Shown here one piece after another: positions 33,081-42,101 of a stretch of 64,000 nt of DNA. The notes beneath the pieces are model-generated. The model saw only the letters and a list, made by a program, of their open reading frames with translations. It was not told the DNA's origin and made no database searches. Within the stretch, counting starts at the first letter, position 1, and each line of letters begins with the position of its first letter. This DNA is from Arthrobacter sp. ISL-28 (GTDB lineage: Bacteria; Actinomycetota; Actinomycetes; Actinomycetales; Micrococcaceae): the NCBI RefSeq assembly GCF_018613875.1, contig NZ_JAGGPJ010000028.1, positions 40,925 to 104,924 of the forward strand, in the 5' to 3' direction. The position numbers were made by a program, and so were the translations under genes.

Positions 33081-34832
33081 TCAGCGCAGGGGAACGATGT
33101 CCTCGACACCCAGGCGGGCAGCGTCTGCTGACTCGTCGTCCGGCTGCTGCTGACTGAGTCTTTCGGCTTCCACCCGCGCAAGGTAGTGCTTGATTTCACT
33201 TTCCCGCTGCGCATCGCTCCAGCCAAGAATTTCTCCCATAAGCTTAGCGACTACCGGTGCGGCGGACACACCCCGGTCCCAGGACTCGATGGAAATGCGC
33301 GTTCTCCGGGTCAGGACGTCCTGCACGTGCCTGGCGCCTTCATGGGTTGCGGCATAGACAGCCTCGGCCTGCAGATAATCGTCGGCTCCTGGCAGCGGTT
33401 CGGCCAGTTCCGGGTTGTCGTGGATGATGGCCAGCACTTCCGGCGCCATGGCCCCGTACCGGTTGAGCAGGTGCTCCACCCGGGCCACGTGCACGCCGGA
33501 TTCCTCGGCTGTCTTGTTGCGGCGGTTCCAGGCCGCCTTGAATCCGCTGGCGCCGAGCAGCGGAATGGTTTCCGTGCAGCTCGGCGGCACACGTTCATCC
33601 ATGCTCCGGGTGGCTTCGTCCACCGCGTCCTTGGCCATGACCCGGTAAGTGGTCCATTTGCCGCCCGCCACCACCACGAGCCCGGGCAATGGATGGGCCA
33701 CAATATGCTCGCGGGACAGCTTGGCCGTTGAGTCGTTTTCACCCGCCAGCAGCGGCCGGAGTCCGGCGTAGACACCCTCGACGTCCTCCCTGGTCAGGGG
33801 ACGCTTGAGAACGGCGTTCACGTGTTCCAGGATGTAGTCAATGTCCTTGCTGGATGCGGCAGGGTGCGCCTTGTCCAGATGCCAGTCGGTGTCCGTTGTG
33901 CCGATGATCCAGTGCCGTCCCCACGGGATGACGAAAAGCACGGACTTCTCGGTCCGCAGGATGAGGCCGACCGTTGACTGGAAGCGGTCCCGGGGCACCA
34001 CAAGGTGGATGCCCTTCGAGGCGCGGACCTTGAGCTGGCCACGCTCGGTGACCATGGCCTGGGTTTCGTCGGTCCAGACGCCCGTGGCATTGATAATCTG
34101 CTTGGCCCGGATTTTGAAGCTGGACCCGTCTTCATGGTTGACGACTTTGGCGCCTACCACGCGCTCGCCCTCGCGGAGGAAGTCGACCACCGCCGTCTGA
34201 CTGACGGCGTGGGCCCCGTAGTAGGCGGCAGTGCGGACGAGGTTGGCAACGTATCGGGCGTCGTCCACCTGCCCGTCGTAGTAGCGGATGGAGCCCACGT
34301 ACGCATCGTCCTTGAGGCTGGGTGCCGCCCGCAGCGTTCCGCGCCGCGTCAGGTGTTTGTGGAACGGCACGCCGCGTTTGTGGCCGCCGGAGATGGACAT
34401 GAGGTCGTAGAGGGCAATGCCCGCCCCGACGTAGGGCCGCTCAAGGAATGGCTTGGACAGCGGATAGAGGAACGGGACGGGACGCGCGAGGTGCGGCGCC
34501 AGCTCCGAAAGGAGCAGTCCCCGTTCCTGCAGTGCCTCCTTGACGAGCCCGAAGTCCAGCATCTCCAGGTACCGCAGCCCGCCGTGGATGAGCTTGGAGG
34601 AGCGGGACGAGGTTCCCGCGGCCCAGTCATTCTGTTCCACGATGCCGACGTTCAGCCCCCTCGTGACGGCGTCAAGGGCAGCACCCGTGCCGACGATGCC
34701 GCCGCCGACGATGAGGATGTCGAGTTCCTTGCCCGGCTCCGCCGTGGCCTTGAGCGCTGCGAGGGAGGCTTCACGTGCCTCCGGCCCCAGGGCGCCTTGG
34801 AGTACGTTCGGACCACCAGCGAAACTGATCAT
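33081..34832 (-). CDS. glpD: glycerol-3-phosphate dehydrogenase, FAD-dependent
   Basis: A 583-residue protein from ATG 34832 behind GGAGG. The FAD motif LIVGGGIVGTGAALDAV begins near residue 40, then TSSRSSKLIHGGLRYLE. GPLAGENDSTAKLSREH-like segments and WTTYRVMAKDAVDEATR match GlpD. The C-terminal domain has HVQDVLTRRTRISIESWDRG. It oxidises sn-glycerol-3-phosphate to dihydroxyacetone phosphate and passes electrons to menaquinone. The PTS EIIA-like gene follows. Confidence 0.96.
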   Translation of the reverse strand: MISFAGGPNVLQGALGPEAREASLAALKATAEPGKELDILIVGGGIVGTGAALDAVTRGLNVGIVEQNDWAAGTSSRSSKLIHGGLRYLEMLDFGLVKEALQERGLLLSELAPHLARPVPFLYPLSKPFLERPYVGAGIALYDLMSISGGHKRGVPFHKHLTRRGTLRAAPSLKDDAYVGSIRYYDGQVDDARYVANLVRTAAYYGAHAVSQTAVVDFLREGERVVGAKVVNHEDGSSFKIRAKQIINATGVWTDETQAMVTERGQLKVRASKGIHLVVPRDRFQSTVGLILRTEKSVLFVIPWGRHWIIGTTDTDWHLDKAHPAASSKDIDYILEHVNAVLKRPLTREDVEGVYAGLRPLLAGENDSTAKLSREHIVAHPLPGLVVVAGGKWTTYRVMAKDAVDEATRSMDERVPPSCTETIPLLGASGFKAAWNRRNKTAEESGVHVARVEHLLNRYGAMAPEVLAIIHDNPELAEPLPGADDYLQAEAVYAATHEGARHVQDVLTRRTRISIESWDRGVSAAPVVAKLMGEILGWSDAQRESEIKHYLARVEAERLSQQQPDDESADAARLGVEDIVPLR

Positions 34833-34923
34833 GATAGGCCTCCATCGTCATCGAACGTTGTAGTTCACCAGACTACTTCTTACCTCTGCCGATGGGCAGG
34901 GCACGGGGAGGAGGCGAAACGGG

Positions 34924-36060
34924 TCAGTTCCCGGCGTACGGCGACACCACGACGTCGACCCGCTGGAACTCCTTGAGGTCCGAGTAGCCCGTGGTTGCCA
35001 TGGAGCGGCGCAGCGCTCCGATCAGGTTGGACGTGCCGTTGGTGTGGTGGCCGGGCCCAAAAAGGACCTCTTCAAGCGGGCCCACGGTGCCGACGTTGAC
35101 CCGATCGCCGCGCGGCGATTCCAGGTGGTGGGCCTCCTGGCCCCAGTGCCAGCCCTTGCCCGGCGCCTCTTCGGCACGAGCCAGTGCACTACCGAGCATG
35201 ACGGCGTCGGCGCCCATGGCCATCGCCTTGACGATATTGCCGGAAAAGCCCATGCCGCCGTCGGCAATGACATGGACATAGCGCCCGCCGGACTCGTCCA
35301 TGTAGTCGCGGCGCGCGGCGGCGACGTCGGAAATGGCGGAGGCCATCGGCGAGTGGATGCCGAGCGCGCGGCGGGTGGTGGTGGTGGCACCGCCGCCGAA
35401 ACCGACCAGGACGCCGGCAGCACCAGTGCGCATGAGGTGCAGTGCCGGCGTGTAGCCGGCGGCGCCGCCCACGATGACGGGGACGTCGAGTTCGTAGATG
35501 AACTGCTTGAGGTTCAGCGGCTCGTGGTCTTTCGAGACATGCTCGGCGGAGACCGTGGTTCCGCGGATGACGAAGATGTCGACGCCGGCCGCCAGCACGG
35601 TCTTGTAGTGTTCCTGTGTGCGCTGGGGCGTCAGGGAACCAGCGACTGTGACACCGGCGGCCCGGATTTCAGCCAGCCGGGACGTGATGAGATCGGGCTG
35701 GATGGGTGCCCGGTAGAGCTCCTGCATCCTGCGGGTGACGGCGGGCCTGTTGGTTTCGTCCTCGAGCGCCGCGATCTGGTCCAGGACTGCTTGGGGGTCC
35801 TCATAACGGGTCCACAGACCTTCCAGGTCCAGGACTCCGAGGCCGCCGAGCCGTCCCAGGGCGATGGCCGTCGCGGGCGACATGGCGGAATCCATCGGCG
35901 CGGCGATGACCGGCATGTCGAACTGGTAGGCGTCGATCTGCCATGAGACGGATACGTCCTTGGGGTCACGCGTACGACGGTTGGGGACGATCGCGATGTC
36001 ATCCAGGGAGTAGGCACGACGCCCACGCTTGCCACGGCCAATCTCAATCTCGTAAGTCAC
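34924..36060 (-). CDS. GuaB3 family IMP dehydrogenase-related protein
   Basis: A 378-residue protein from GTG 36060. The barrel follows IMPDH (AYSLDDIAIVPNRRTRDPKD, IAAPMDSAMSPATAIALGRL, VHVIADGGMGFSGNIVKAMA), but no CBS pair is present. The loop that carries the catalytic Cys in IMPDH (GPGSICTTR in guaB here) reads GFGGGATTTTRRALG, so the Cys is replaced. This is characteristic of the actinobacterial GuaB3 group. Recent work on cyanobacterial GuaB3 describes GMP reductase activity; for this actinobacterial protein the reaction remains an inference. It lies between glpD and an ABC exporter, near true guaB. Confidence 0.9.
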   Translation of the reverse strand: MTYEIEIGRGKRGRRAYSLDDIAIVPNRRTRDPKDVSVSWQIDAYQFDMPVIAAPMDSAMSPATAIALGRLGGLGVLDLEGLWTRYEDPQAVLDQIAALEDETNRPAVTRRMQELYRAPIQPDLITSRLAEIRAAGVTVAGSLTPQRTQEHYKTVLAAGVDIFVIRGTTVSAEHVSKDHEPLNLKQFIYELDVPVIVGGAAGYTPALHLMRTGAAGVLVGFGGGATTTTRRALGIHSPMASAISDVAAARRDYMDESGGRYVHVIADGGMGFSGNIVKAMAMGADAVMLGSALARAEEAPGKGWHWGQEAHHLESPRGDRVNVGTVGPLEEVLFGPGHHTNGTSNLIGALRRSMATTGYSDLKEFQRVDVVVSPYAGN

Positions 36061-36120
36061 TGCTCTAGGTTATCCCAGCGAACGTGCCTGGCACCGATGC
36101 CGGCTCCGTGGCTGCGCCCG

Positions 36121-37956
36121 TCAGACTCCCTCATCCACGCTCAGCTGGGACTCGAACATCCTGAAGTAGCGTCCCCGCAGGGCCACCAACTCCTTGTGCG
36201 TACCCTGTTCCACGAGCATGCCGTCCTCCAGCATGTAGACGATGTCAGCCTTTTCGATCGTGGCGAGGCGGTGGCTGATCGCGATGATCGTGCTGCCGCG
36301 GTCTGCGAAGAGCCTTGTGAAGATGCGGTGCTCGGCAAGGGCGTCGATGGCCGAGGTGGGTTCGTCCATCACCATAAAGGAGGCGTTCCGGTAGAAGTTC
36401 CGCGCCATGGCCAGCCGCTGCCACTGCCCGCCGGAGAGTCCGCTCCCCTTCCGTCCCCGCGGGTCCTCCATCCAGTTGCTGACATGGTTGTCGAGGCCGT
36501 TCGGAAGCCGGCTAATGAAGTCCAGCGCTTCGGCGTCCGCGGCCGCTTGCCGGATCCGGCCGTCGTCGCGGGGTGAATCAACGTCCCCGAAGTAGATGTT
36601 CTCCGCGGCCGTGGCGAACTCGTACCTGAGGAATTCCTGGCTGAGCACTGCCAGGTGGCGGTGCCAGGAGGTGACGTCGACGGCGGCGAGATCGACGCCA
36701 TCGAGCAGCACCTGCCCCGAATCGGGCCGGTAGAGTCCGGCAAGAATCCGGATCAGAGTGGACTTGCCCGCGCCGTTCTCCCCCACGATCGCGATGTGCT
36801 GCCCCTCCCTGATGGTCATGCTGATTCCCTTGATGACCTCCAGATCGCTGCCCGTGTAAGTGAACCGGATATCGCGCAGCTCCACCTCCTTCGGCGCGCC
36901 CAGGACCGGCGGTGAATGGTCGGAGTGCACCGGCAGTGCCATGAACAGTTCGTAATCCTTGAGGTTCGCCAGGTCCTCGTCAATGGAGCTCAGGGAGGAG
37001 ACGAGGTTGTTGGCGGTGGAGAGGGCGCGGCTGACGATCTGCTGCACGTAAAGGAACTGGCCCACGGGCTGGGCGCGGGCGATGATCTGGCCGACCACCC
37101 AGATCAGGGACACGACTTCGGCACCGTACTGCAGGGCGTCCGCCGCGAGCTGCTTGGGGATGTAGCGCTTCTGGAAGTCGAGCCTGCGCCGCTCGTCCGC
37201 ATCGCGCAGCCTGGAGCGGAGCCCCATGAGGTAGCCCACGATGCCGTACAGGCGCATTTCGGCAATGTGCTGCGGGCGCAGCAGGTTGGTCTCGATCATC
37301 CGCCGCTGCCGGCGTGAGTCCACCTGCGTGTTCCAGTGCGCGATCTGTTCGCGGGAGAGTTTGAACTGCAGGTACACACTGGGAACAATCGCGACGAGGA
37401 CAATCACGGCGATCCACCAGCTGACCAACAGCAGCGCCCCGACCGCGAGGATCACGGAGACCAACTGCGTGAAGATCGCGGCAATCCGGTCCAGGACCCG
37501 GGCATAGGAATCGGAGAACCTCTTGGCGCGGTCGTAGAGGTCCACCGTCTCCTTGTCGTCGTAGCGCCAGAATTCCAGTGCGAGGAAGCGCTCGTACATC
37601 AGATCGCCCACAATCGCCCCCACCTTGAAGCTCATGAGCTGCTGGATATAGCGGTCCACACTGCTGAATCCGCCCCAGAAAAGACCGAGGGCAGCGGTGA
37701 TGATGACATAGACGATCGCTTGCTGGCCTGCCGCCGGGTCGCCGGAATACGCGGCGGCCAAAGCGGTGGTGGTCAGGGCTGCGAAGTACGTGGTGACGAG
37801 CGGCAGCGCCGCGGAAATCAGTGAGCCCGCGACTTTCATCACGACGGCGGCGGGTAACGCCCGGAAACTGACCCGCAGCACCTGTGCCACCGCACGCGCA
37901 TAGGGCCTCAGTGCGAGCTTGCGCCGGGGCTCGCGGGCGGGAAGGAGCTCGGCCAT
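36121..37956 (-). CDS. ABC transporter, fused permease and ATPase
   Basis: A 611-residue half-transporter. The membrane domain (about 30-330) has roughly six helices. The ATPase domain has Walker A GENGAGKSTLIRIL, signature LSGGQWQRLAMARN, Walker B VMDEPTSAID and the H-loop IIAISHRLATIEKAD. It acts as a dimer, probably as an exporter. The substrate is unknown. ATG 37956 has no strong ribosome site. No second half-transporter is adjacent. Confidence 0.92.
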   Translation of the reverse strand: MAELLPAREPRRKLALRPYARAVAQVLRVSFRALPAAVVMKVAGSLISAALPLVTTYFAALTTTALAAAYSGDPAAGQQAIVYVIITAALGLFWGGFSSVDRYIQQLMSFKVGAIVGDLMYERFLALEFWRYDDKETVDLYDRAKRFSDSYARVLDRIAAIFTQLVSVILAVGALLLVSWWIAVIVLVAIVPSVYLQFKLSREQIAHWNTQVDSRRQRRMIETNLLRPQHIAEMRLYGIVGYLMGLRSRLRDADERRRLDFQKRYIPKQLAADALQYGAEVVSLIWVVGQIIARAQPVGQFLYVQQIVSRALSTANNLVSSLSSIDEDLANLKDYELFMALPVHSDHSPPVLGAPKEVELRDIRFTYTGSDLEVIKGISMTIREGQHIAIVGENGAGKSTLIRILAGLYRPDSGQVLLDGVDLAAVDVTSWHRHLAVLSQEFLRYEFATAAENIYFGDVDSPRDDGRIRQAAADAEALDFISRLPNGLDNHVSNWMEDPRGRKGSGLSGGQWQRLAMARNFYRNASFMVMDEPTSAIDALAEHRIFTRLFADRGSTIIAISHRLATIEKADIVYMLEDGMLVEQGTHKELVALRGRYFRMFESQLSVDEGV

Positions 37957-38000
37957 GGCTTCAGCCTAGTCCCGTGGTCGGCCCGCTGATTGAGGCCGGT

Positions 38001-38055
38001 CCGCTGATTGAGCCTGTCGAAATCACGGCTTCATCCCTACCCGCTCAACCAGCGG
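38001..38055. repeat. REP-like inverted repeat between ABC gene and guaB
   Basis: CCGCTGATTGAGC (38001-38013) and GCTCAACCAGCGG (38043-38055) are inverted with one mismatch and flank CTGTCGAAATC. A second direct copy of CCGCTGATTGAG begins at 37984. The motif TTGAGC-x-TGTCGAAA looks like a dispersed extragenic element of actinobacteria. Confidence 0.55.
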
Positions 38056-38061
38056 TGTAGG

Positions 38062-39573
38062 TCAGCGGGAGCCGTAGTTCGGCGCCTCGACCGTCATCTG
38101 GATGTCGTGCGGGTGGGATTCCTTCAGCCCTGCCGGAGTGATCCGGACGAACTTGCCGCGGGCCTTCAGCTCTGCAATGGTCGGCGAACCAACGTAGAAC
38201 ATGGTCTGGCGGAGCCCGCCCACCAGCTGGTAGGCGACGGAAGCCAGCGGCCCGCGGTACGCCACCCGGCCTTCGATGCCCTCGGGAATGAGCTTGTCGT
38301 CACCGGAAACATCGGCCTGGAAGTACCGGTCCTTGGAGTAGGACGTGTTCTTGCCTCGCGACTGCATGGCGCCCAGCGAGCCCATGCCGCGGTAGCTCTT
38401 GAACTGTTTGCCGTTGACGAAGATCAGCTCGCCCGGGGACTCGTCGCAGCCGGCCAGCAGGGAACCGAGCATCACGGTGTCGGCTCCGGCGACCAGCGCC
38501 TTGCCGATGTCGCCCGAGTACTGGAGGCCGCCGTCGGCGATCAGCGGAACGCCGGCCGGAATGGCCGCCTTGGCGGACTCGTAGATGGCGGTGATCTGGG
38601 GAACGCCCACGCCGGCCACGACGCGGGTGGTGCAGATGGAACCCGGGCCCACACCCACCTTGATGCCGTCGGCTCCGGCGTCAATCAGCGCCTGGGCCCC
38701 TTCACGCGTGGCGGCCTGGCCGCCGATGATGTCCACGTGCGCGGCGACCGGATCCGACTTCAGGCGGCGGATCATGTCCAGCACGCCCTGCGAATGGCCG
38801 TTGGCCGTGTCCACGAAGAGGGCGTCCACGCCGGCGTCCACGAGCTTCATGGCCCGTTCCCAGCCGTCACCGAAGAAGCCGATGGCGGCACCGACGCGCA
38901 GGCGGCCCTCGTCGTCCTTCGTGGCCAGCGGGTACTGCTCGGCCTTGGTGAAATCCTTGGTGGTGATGAGTCCCTTGAGGCGTCCCTGCTCGTCGACGAG
39001 GGGAAGCTTCTCGATCTTGTTGGTGGCCAGCTTGTGCGAGGCTTCGTCGCGGCTGATGCCGACGTGGCCGGTGACCAGCGGCATCTTGGTCATGACGTCG
39101 CTGACCAGGCGGATCGGGAAGTCCGATTCCGGCACGAAGCGGGTGTCGCGGTTGGTGACGATGCCGAGAAGGCGGTTGCCGTCGTCGACGACCGGAAGCC
39201 CGGAAACCCGGTACTGGGAGCAGAGCTCGTCGAGTTCCTGCAGTGTGGCCTCGGGCCGGATGGTCAGCGGGTTGGTGATCATCCCGGACTCGCTGCGCTT
39301 GACGCGGTCAACCTGGTCAGCCTGGTCATCGATGGACAGGTTCCGGTGCACGACGCCAAGGCCGCCCTGGCGGGCCATGGCGATTGCCATGCGGGACTCC
39401 GTGACGGTGTCCATCGCGGCGGACAGCAGCGGGGTCTCCACTGTGATCCGCTTGGAGATCCGGGAGGAGGTGTCGGCGTCGGACGGGATGACGTCCGTGT
39501 GGCCGGGAAGCAGCAGGACGTCGTCGTACGTCAGGCCGATGAAGCCGAACGGGTCATGTTCGGGCTGGGTCAT
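38062..39573 (-). CDS. guaB: inosine-5'-monophosphate dehydrogenase
   Basis: A 503-residue protein from ATG 39573 behind AGAGG. FIGLTYDDVLLLPGHTDVIP opens it. The CBS pair lies about 95-215. The catalytic loop is GPGSICTTRVVAGVGVP with the active Cys, then YSGDIGKALVAGADTVMLGS, the flap RYFQADV and GIEGRVAYRGPL. It oxidises IMP to XMP with NAD+. It is the first committed step for GMP and precedes GuaA. Confidence 0.97.
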   Translation of the reverse strand: MTQPEHDPFGFIGLTYDDVLLLPGHTDVIPSDADTSSRISKRITVETPLLSAAMDTVTESRMAIAMARQGGLGVVHRNLSIDDQADQVDRVKRSESGMITNPLTIRPEATLQELDELCSQYRVSGLPVVDDGNRLLGIVTNRDTRFVPESDFPIRLVSDVMTKMPLVTGHVGISRDEASHKLATNKIEKLPLVDEQGRLKGLITTKDFTKAEQYPLATKDDEGRLRVGAAIGFFGDGWERAMKLVDAGVDALFVDTANGHSQGVLDMIRRLKSDPVAAHVDIIGGQAATREGAQALIDAGADGIKVGVGPGSICTTRVVAGVGVPQITAIYESAKAAIPAGVPLIADGGLQYSGDIGKALVAGADTVMLGSLLAGCDESPGELIFVNGKQFKSYRGMGSLGAMQSRGKNTSYSKDRYFQADVSGDDKLIPEGIEGRVAYRGPLASVAYQLVGGLRQTMFYVGSPTIAELKARGKFVRITPAGLKESHPHDIQMTVEAPNYGSR

Positions 39574-39775
39574 GAGTGCGCCTCTTACCTTGGTTATTGG
39601 TTCACGGGTAGGGGTTGCAACTGATGACCAGCCCGTCATTACGGGACTGGCCTGTGCAGAAGTATTGAATAAATTCTAGAACCTCTGCGGCGATCCCCAT
39701 ATTCCGGAACGGCATTGTGAGCAATGGCACGCGGCCGCGGCCGCCCCGGCGGCGGCAGCGGCCGGCAGGTGTCTC

Positions 39776-41875
39776 TTACTTCCAGCCGGTGGCGGCGAGC
39801 AGCCGCTTCTCGAACATCGGGATCATGGACTGCACGTAGGTCTTGGTGAGGTGGTTATCGTCCTTGTAGACGTAGACATTGCCCACCACGGCAGGGCAGA
39901 TGCCGCCGGCGCAGATGAAGTCGCTCATGTCCATCAGGTGCAGGCCCTTCACCTTGCCCTTGTAGGCGTCCAGCGGCGACGACGCTGCGAGTGACTCGCC
40001 CAGCGGCGCGTTGCACTCCGGCGCCTCGGCGCCGTGCTTTTGGACGCATTCGGGCATGTTGATGCTGAAGCGCGGGTTGTCCCGGATTCCTACGACATCC
40101 ATGCCCGCGTCGGTGAACTGCTTGATGCCGTCCAGGTAGCCGGGCACTTCGGTTTCGAAGGGTGCTTCCTTGTGGGTCAGGGATGCCACCGTGAACACGG
40201 CATCAGGCTTGTGCTCCATGACGTAGGCCGCACTGGCTTTGTTGAAGGCGTTGCAATCGGCGTCCCGCTCGGGTGATTCGGCGCCGAACCGGCAGTTGCC
40301 CTTCAAGAGCGTAACCACCTCCCAGCCGTGATCCTTGGCGATGGGGCCGAGTGCGGCCATGTACTGCTGGGCGTGGGAGTCGCCGAGCACCACGATGCGC
40401 TTCGTCACCTTGTCCGGCCTGCTGTTCTGCAGGCAGCCGCTGAGTAGCGGGTCGCTGGGAACGTTGCCGTCCGTGCACAGTCCGTCGATGTCCGCCCACT
40501 CGTTATTCATGGCGGCGGGTGCCGGAATCACGGTGGCCTCCGGAGTGGGTTTGCCGGCATTTTCAGGCGCGAGGGCGGCCGCACCCGGTGTCAGCTCACG
40601 CGGCTGGGCGGCGGCGGCAGCTTCGTCCGCCGTCAGCCGCGTCTGCCAGACGGCAACCGGCCCGGCCAGCAGGGCACCGCAGGCAACGATGACGACGGCG
40701 GTCCGCCAGGCCCGCAGTTGCGGCCAGTGCCACTCGCGGAGCGGCTTCTCCACGAAGCGGGTGGTCAGCACGGCAAGGACCACTGAGGCGGCCACGATGG
40801 CCAGGCCCTGGACGAGGTTCGGCTTTTCGATCCCCGTGCCAGCCAGCGCCAGCACCAGGAGGGGCCAGTGCCAGAGGTAGAGGGCGTACGAGTTGTCGCC
40901 GAGGGCCACCAGGGGTTTGGAGCTCAGGAACCGGTCCACCCCAAACAGGCTGCCGCTCTGGCCGGCGATGATGATGGCAGCAGCCGCGAGCGTGGGCCAC
41001 AGTGCGATGAAGCCGGGAAATGACCGGTCCACGGTGAGGACGAGTCCGCAGGAGATCATGGCCGCGAGCCCGCCCCAGCCAAGCACTACCCGCAGCGCCT
41101 TTCCGGGCTTGAGGTACGGCAGGGACAGCGCCAGCAGGGACCCCAGTGCGAATTCCCACAGCCGTGTCCTGGTGTCGAAGTAGGCGTAGGCCTGGTTCGT
41201 GGCGGTCTGGTCGATGGAGAAGATGAGGGACGCGATGAAGATGCCGGCGAAGACCACCACTAGGATGAGCCGGTAACTGACGTTCCGCCGGCGCCGAAGA
41301 AGCCGCCACACGAGGGCGCCGGCCGCAAAGGTGAGGGGCCACAGGATGAACACCTGGCCTTGGATGGACAGGGACCAGAAGTGCTGAAGCGGGCTGGCGC
41401 CGGCATGGTTCTGGGCGTAGTAGTCCACCGCGGCGTCCGCCAGCAGCCAGTTCTGCCGGTATAGCAGGGACGCCCAGGCCTCGTTGAGAACGTCCGGCCA
41501 GCGGCTCTGCGGAATGACGAGCCAGGTGCCCACCAGGACGCCGAGGATCACCACGACGGCCGCCGGGATCAGCCGCTTGAAGAGGTGCAGCCAGTGGCTC
41601 ACGAGATGCAGCGGCTTGCCGCTTTCCACCTTGCGGACAAAGGACAGGGTGAGCAGGAACGCGGAGATCAGCAGGAAAATGTCCACACCGCCGGAGACGC
41701 GTCCAAGCCAGACATGGTAGGTCACCACCATGAGCACGGCCAGGGCGCGGAGGCCCTGGACCTCGGGCCGGTAGCCAGGCTTAGCCTTGATCTGGGCCGA
41801 CCGCGGCATCTGGTCCGGAGCTTGGCGGAACTCCTGGCCCGGCTGGTCCACTGTTCTCGCTACAGTCACAAACAT
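39776..41875 (-). CDS. acyltransferase-3 family protein with SGNH domain
   Basis: A 699-residue membrane enzyme from ATG 41875 behind GAGGGGG. The N-terminal part (residues about 30-400) has about ten helices with YRPEVQGLRALAVLMVVTYH, the His/Arg motifs of O-acyltransferases. The C-terminal part is an extracytoplasmic SGNH hydrolase-like domain: block I VVLGDSHAQQYM and catalytic DDNHLTKTYVQSM. Such proteins O-acetylate cell-wall or exported sugars. The acceptor is unknown. It stands between guaB and groEL. Confidence 0.92.
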   Translation of the reverse strand: MFVTVARTVDQPGQEFRQAPDQMPRSAQIKAKPGYRPEVQGLRALAVLMVVTYHVWLGRVSGGVDIFLLISAFLLTLSFVRKVESGKPLHLVSHWLHLFKRLIPAAVVVILGVLVGTWLVIPQSRWPDVLNEAWASLLYRQNWLLADAAVDYYAQNHAGASPLQHFWSLSIQGQVFILWPLTFAAGALVWRLLRRRRNVSYRLILVVVFAGIFIASLIFSIDQTATNQAYAYFDTRTRLWEFALGSLLALSLPYLKPGKALRVVLGWGGLAAMISCGLVLTVDRSFPGFIALWPTLAAAAIIIAGQSGSLFGVDRFLSSKPLVALGDNSYALYLWHWPLLVLALAGTGIEKPNLVQGLAIVAASVVLAVLTTRFVEKPLREWHWPQLRAWRTAVVIVACGALLAGPVAVWQTRLTADEAAAAAQPRELTPGAAALAPENAGKPTPEATVIPAPAAMNNEWADIDGLCTDGNVPSDPLLSGCLQNSRPDKVTKRIVVLGDSHAQQYMAALGPIAKDHGWEVVTLLKGNCRFGAESPERDADCNAFNKASAAYVMEHKPDAVFTVASLTHKEAPFETEVPGYLDGIKQFTDAGMDVVGIRDNPRFSINMPECVQKHGAEAPECNAPLGESLAASSPLDAYKGKVKGLHLMDMSDFICAGGICPAVVGNVYVYKDDNHLTKTYVQSMIPMFEKRLLAATGWK

Positions 41876-41983
41876 CCCCCTCAAAGCCGCGGCACAAAAC
41901 ATTCATGTTACCGTTTCGTGATCTTAGGGGACAAATTGGCGCGCCCCCGGGCGCGTCGCGACGGCGTGTCCTGAACAGGCGAA

Positions 41984-42025
41984 AAGGAGGAGCCGGCCCA
42001 GCTGTTGCTGGACCGGCTCCTCCTT
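41984..42025 (-). terminator. terminator of the groES-groEL unit
   Basis: AAGGAGGAGCCGGCCCAGC pairs with GCTGGACCGGCTCCTCCTT around TGTT, a 19-base stem with one mismatch. On the minus strand TTTTCGCC follows, so it works as a rho-independent terminator 77 bases behind groEL. The convergent side is the 5' region of the acyltransferase gene. Confidence 0.85.
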
Positions 42026-42027
42026 GG

Positions 42028-42087
42028 GCGTTACCGCCGTGCGCGTTACCGCCGTGCGCGTTACCGCCGTGCGCGTTACCGTCGTGC
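42028..42087 (-). repeat. 15-bp tandem repeat, in frame behind groEL stop
   Basis: Four units of GCGTTACCGCCGTGC (the last with one change), from 42028 to 42087. On the minus strand they continue the groEL frame directly after the stop TAG: GCS, then NAHDG and three NAHGG units. They look like a His-rich tail cut off by the stop, or a growing repeat. Confidence 0.9.
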
Positions 42088-42101
42088 GCGTTGCTGCAAC
42101 C

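Noticed and set aside
38008..39624. 538-codon plus-strand ORF opposite guaB
   Set aside because: It is the antisense of a certain housekeeping gene; Gly/Val/His-rich translation typical of GC-rich shadows.
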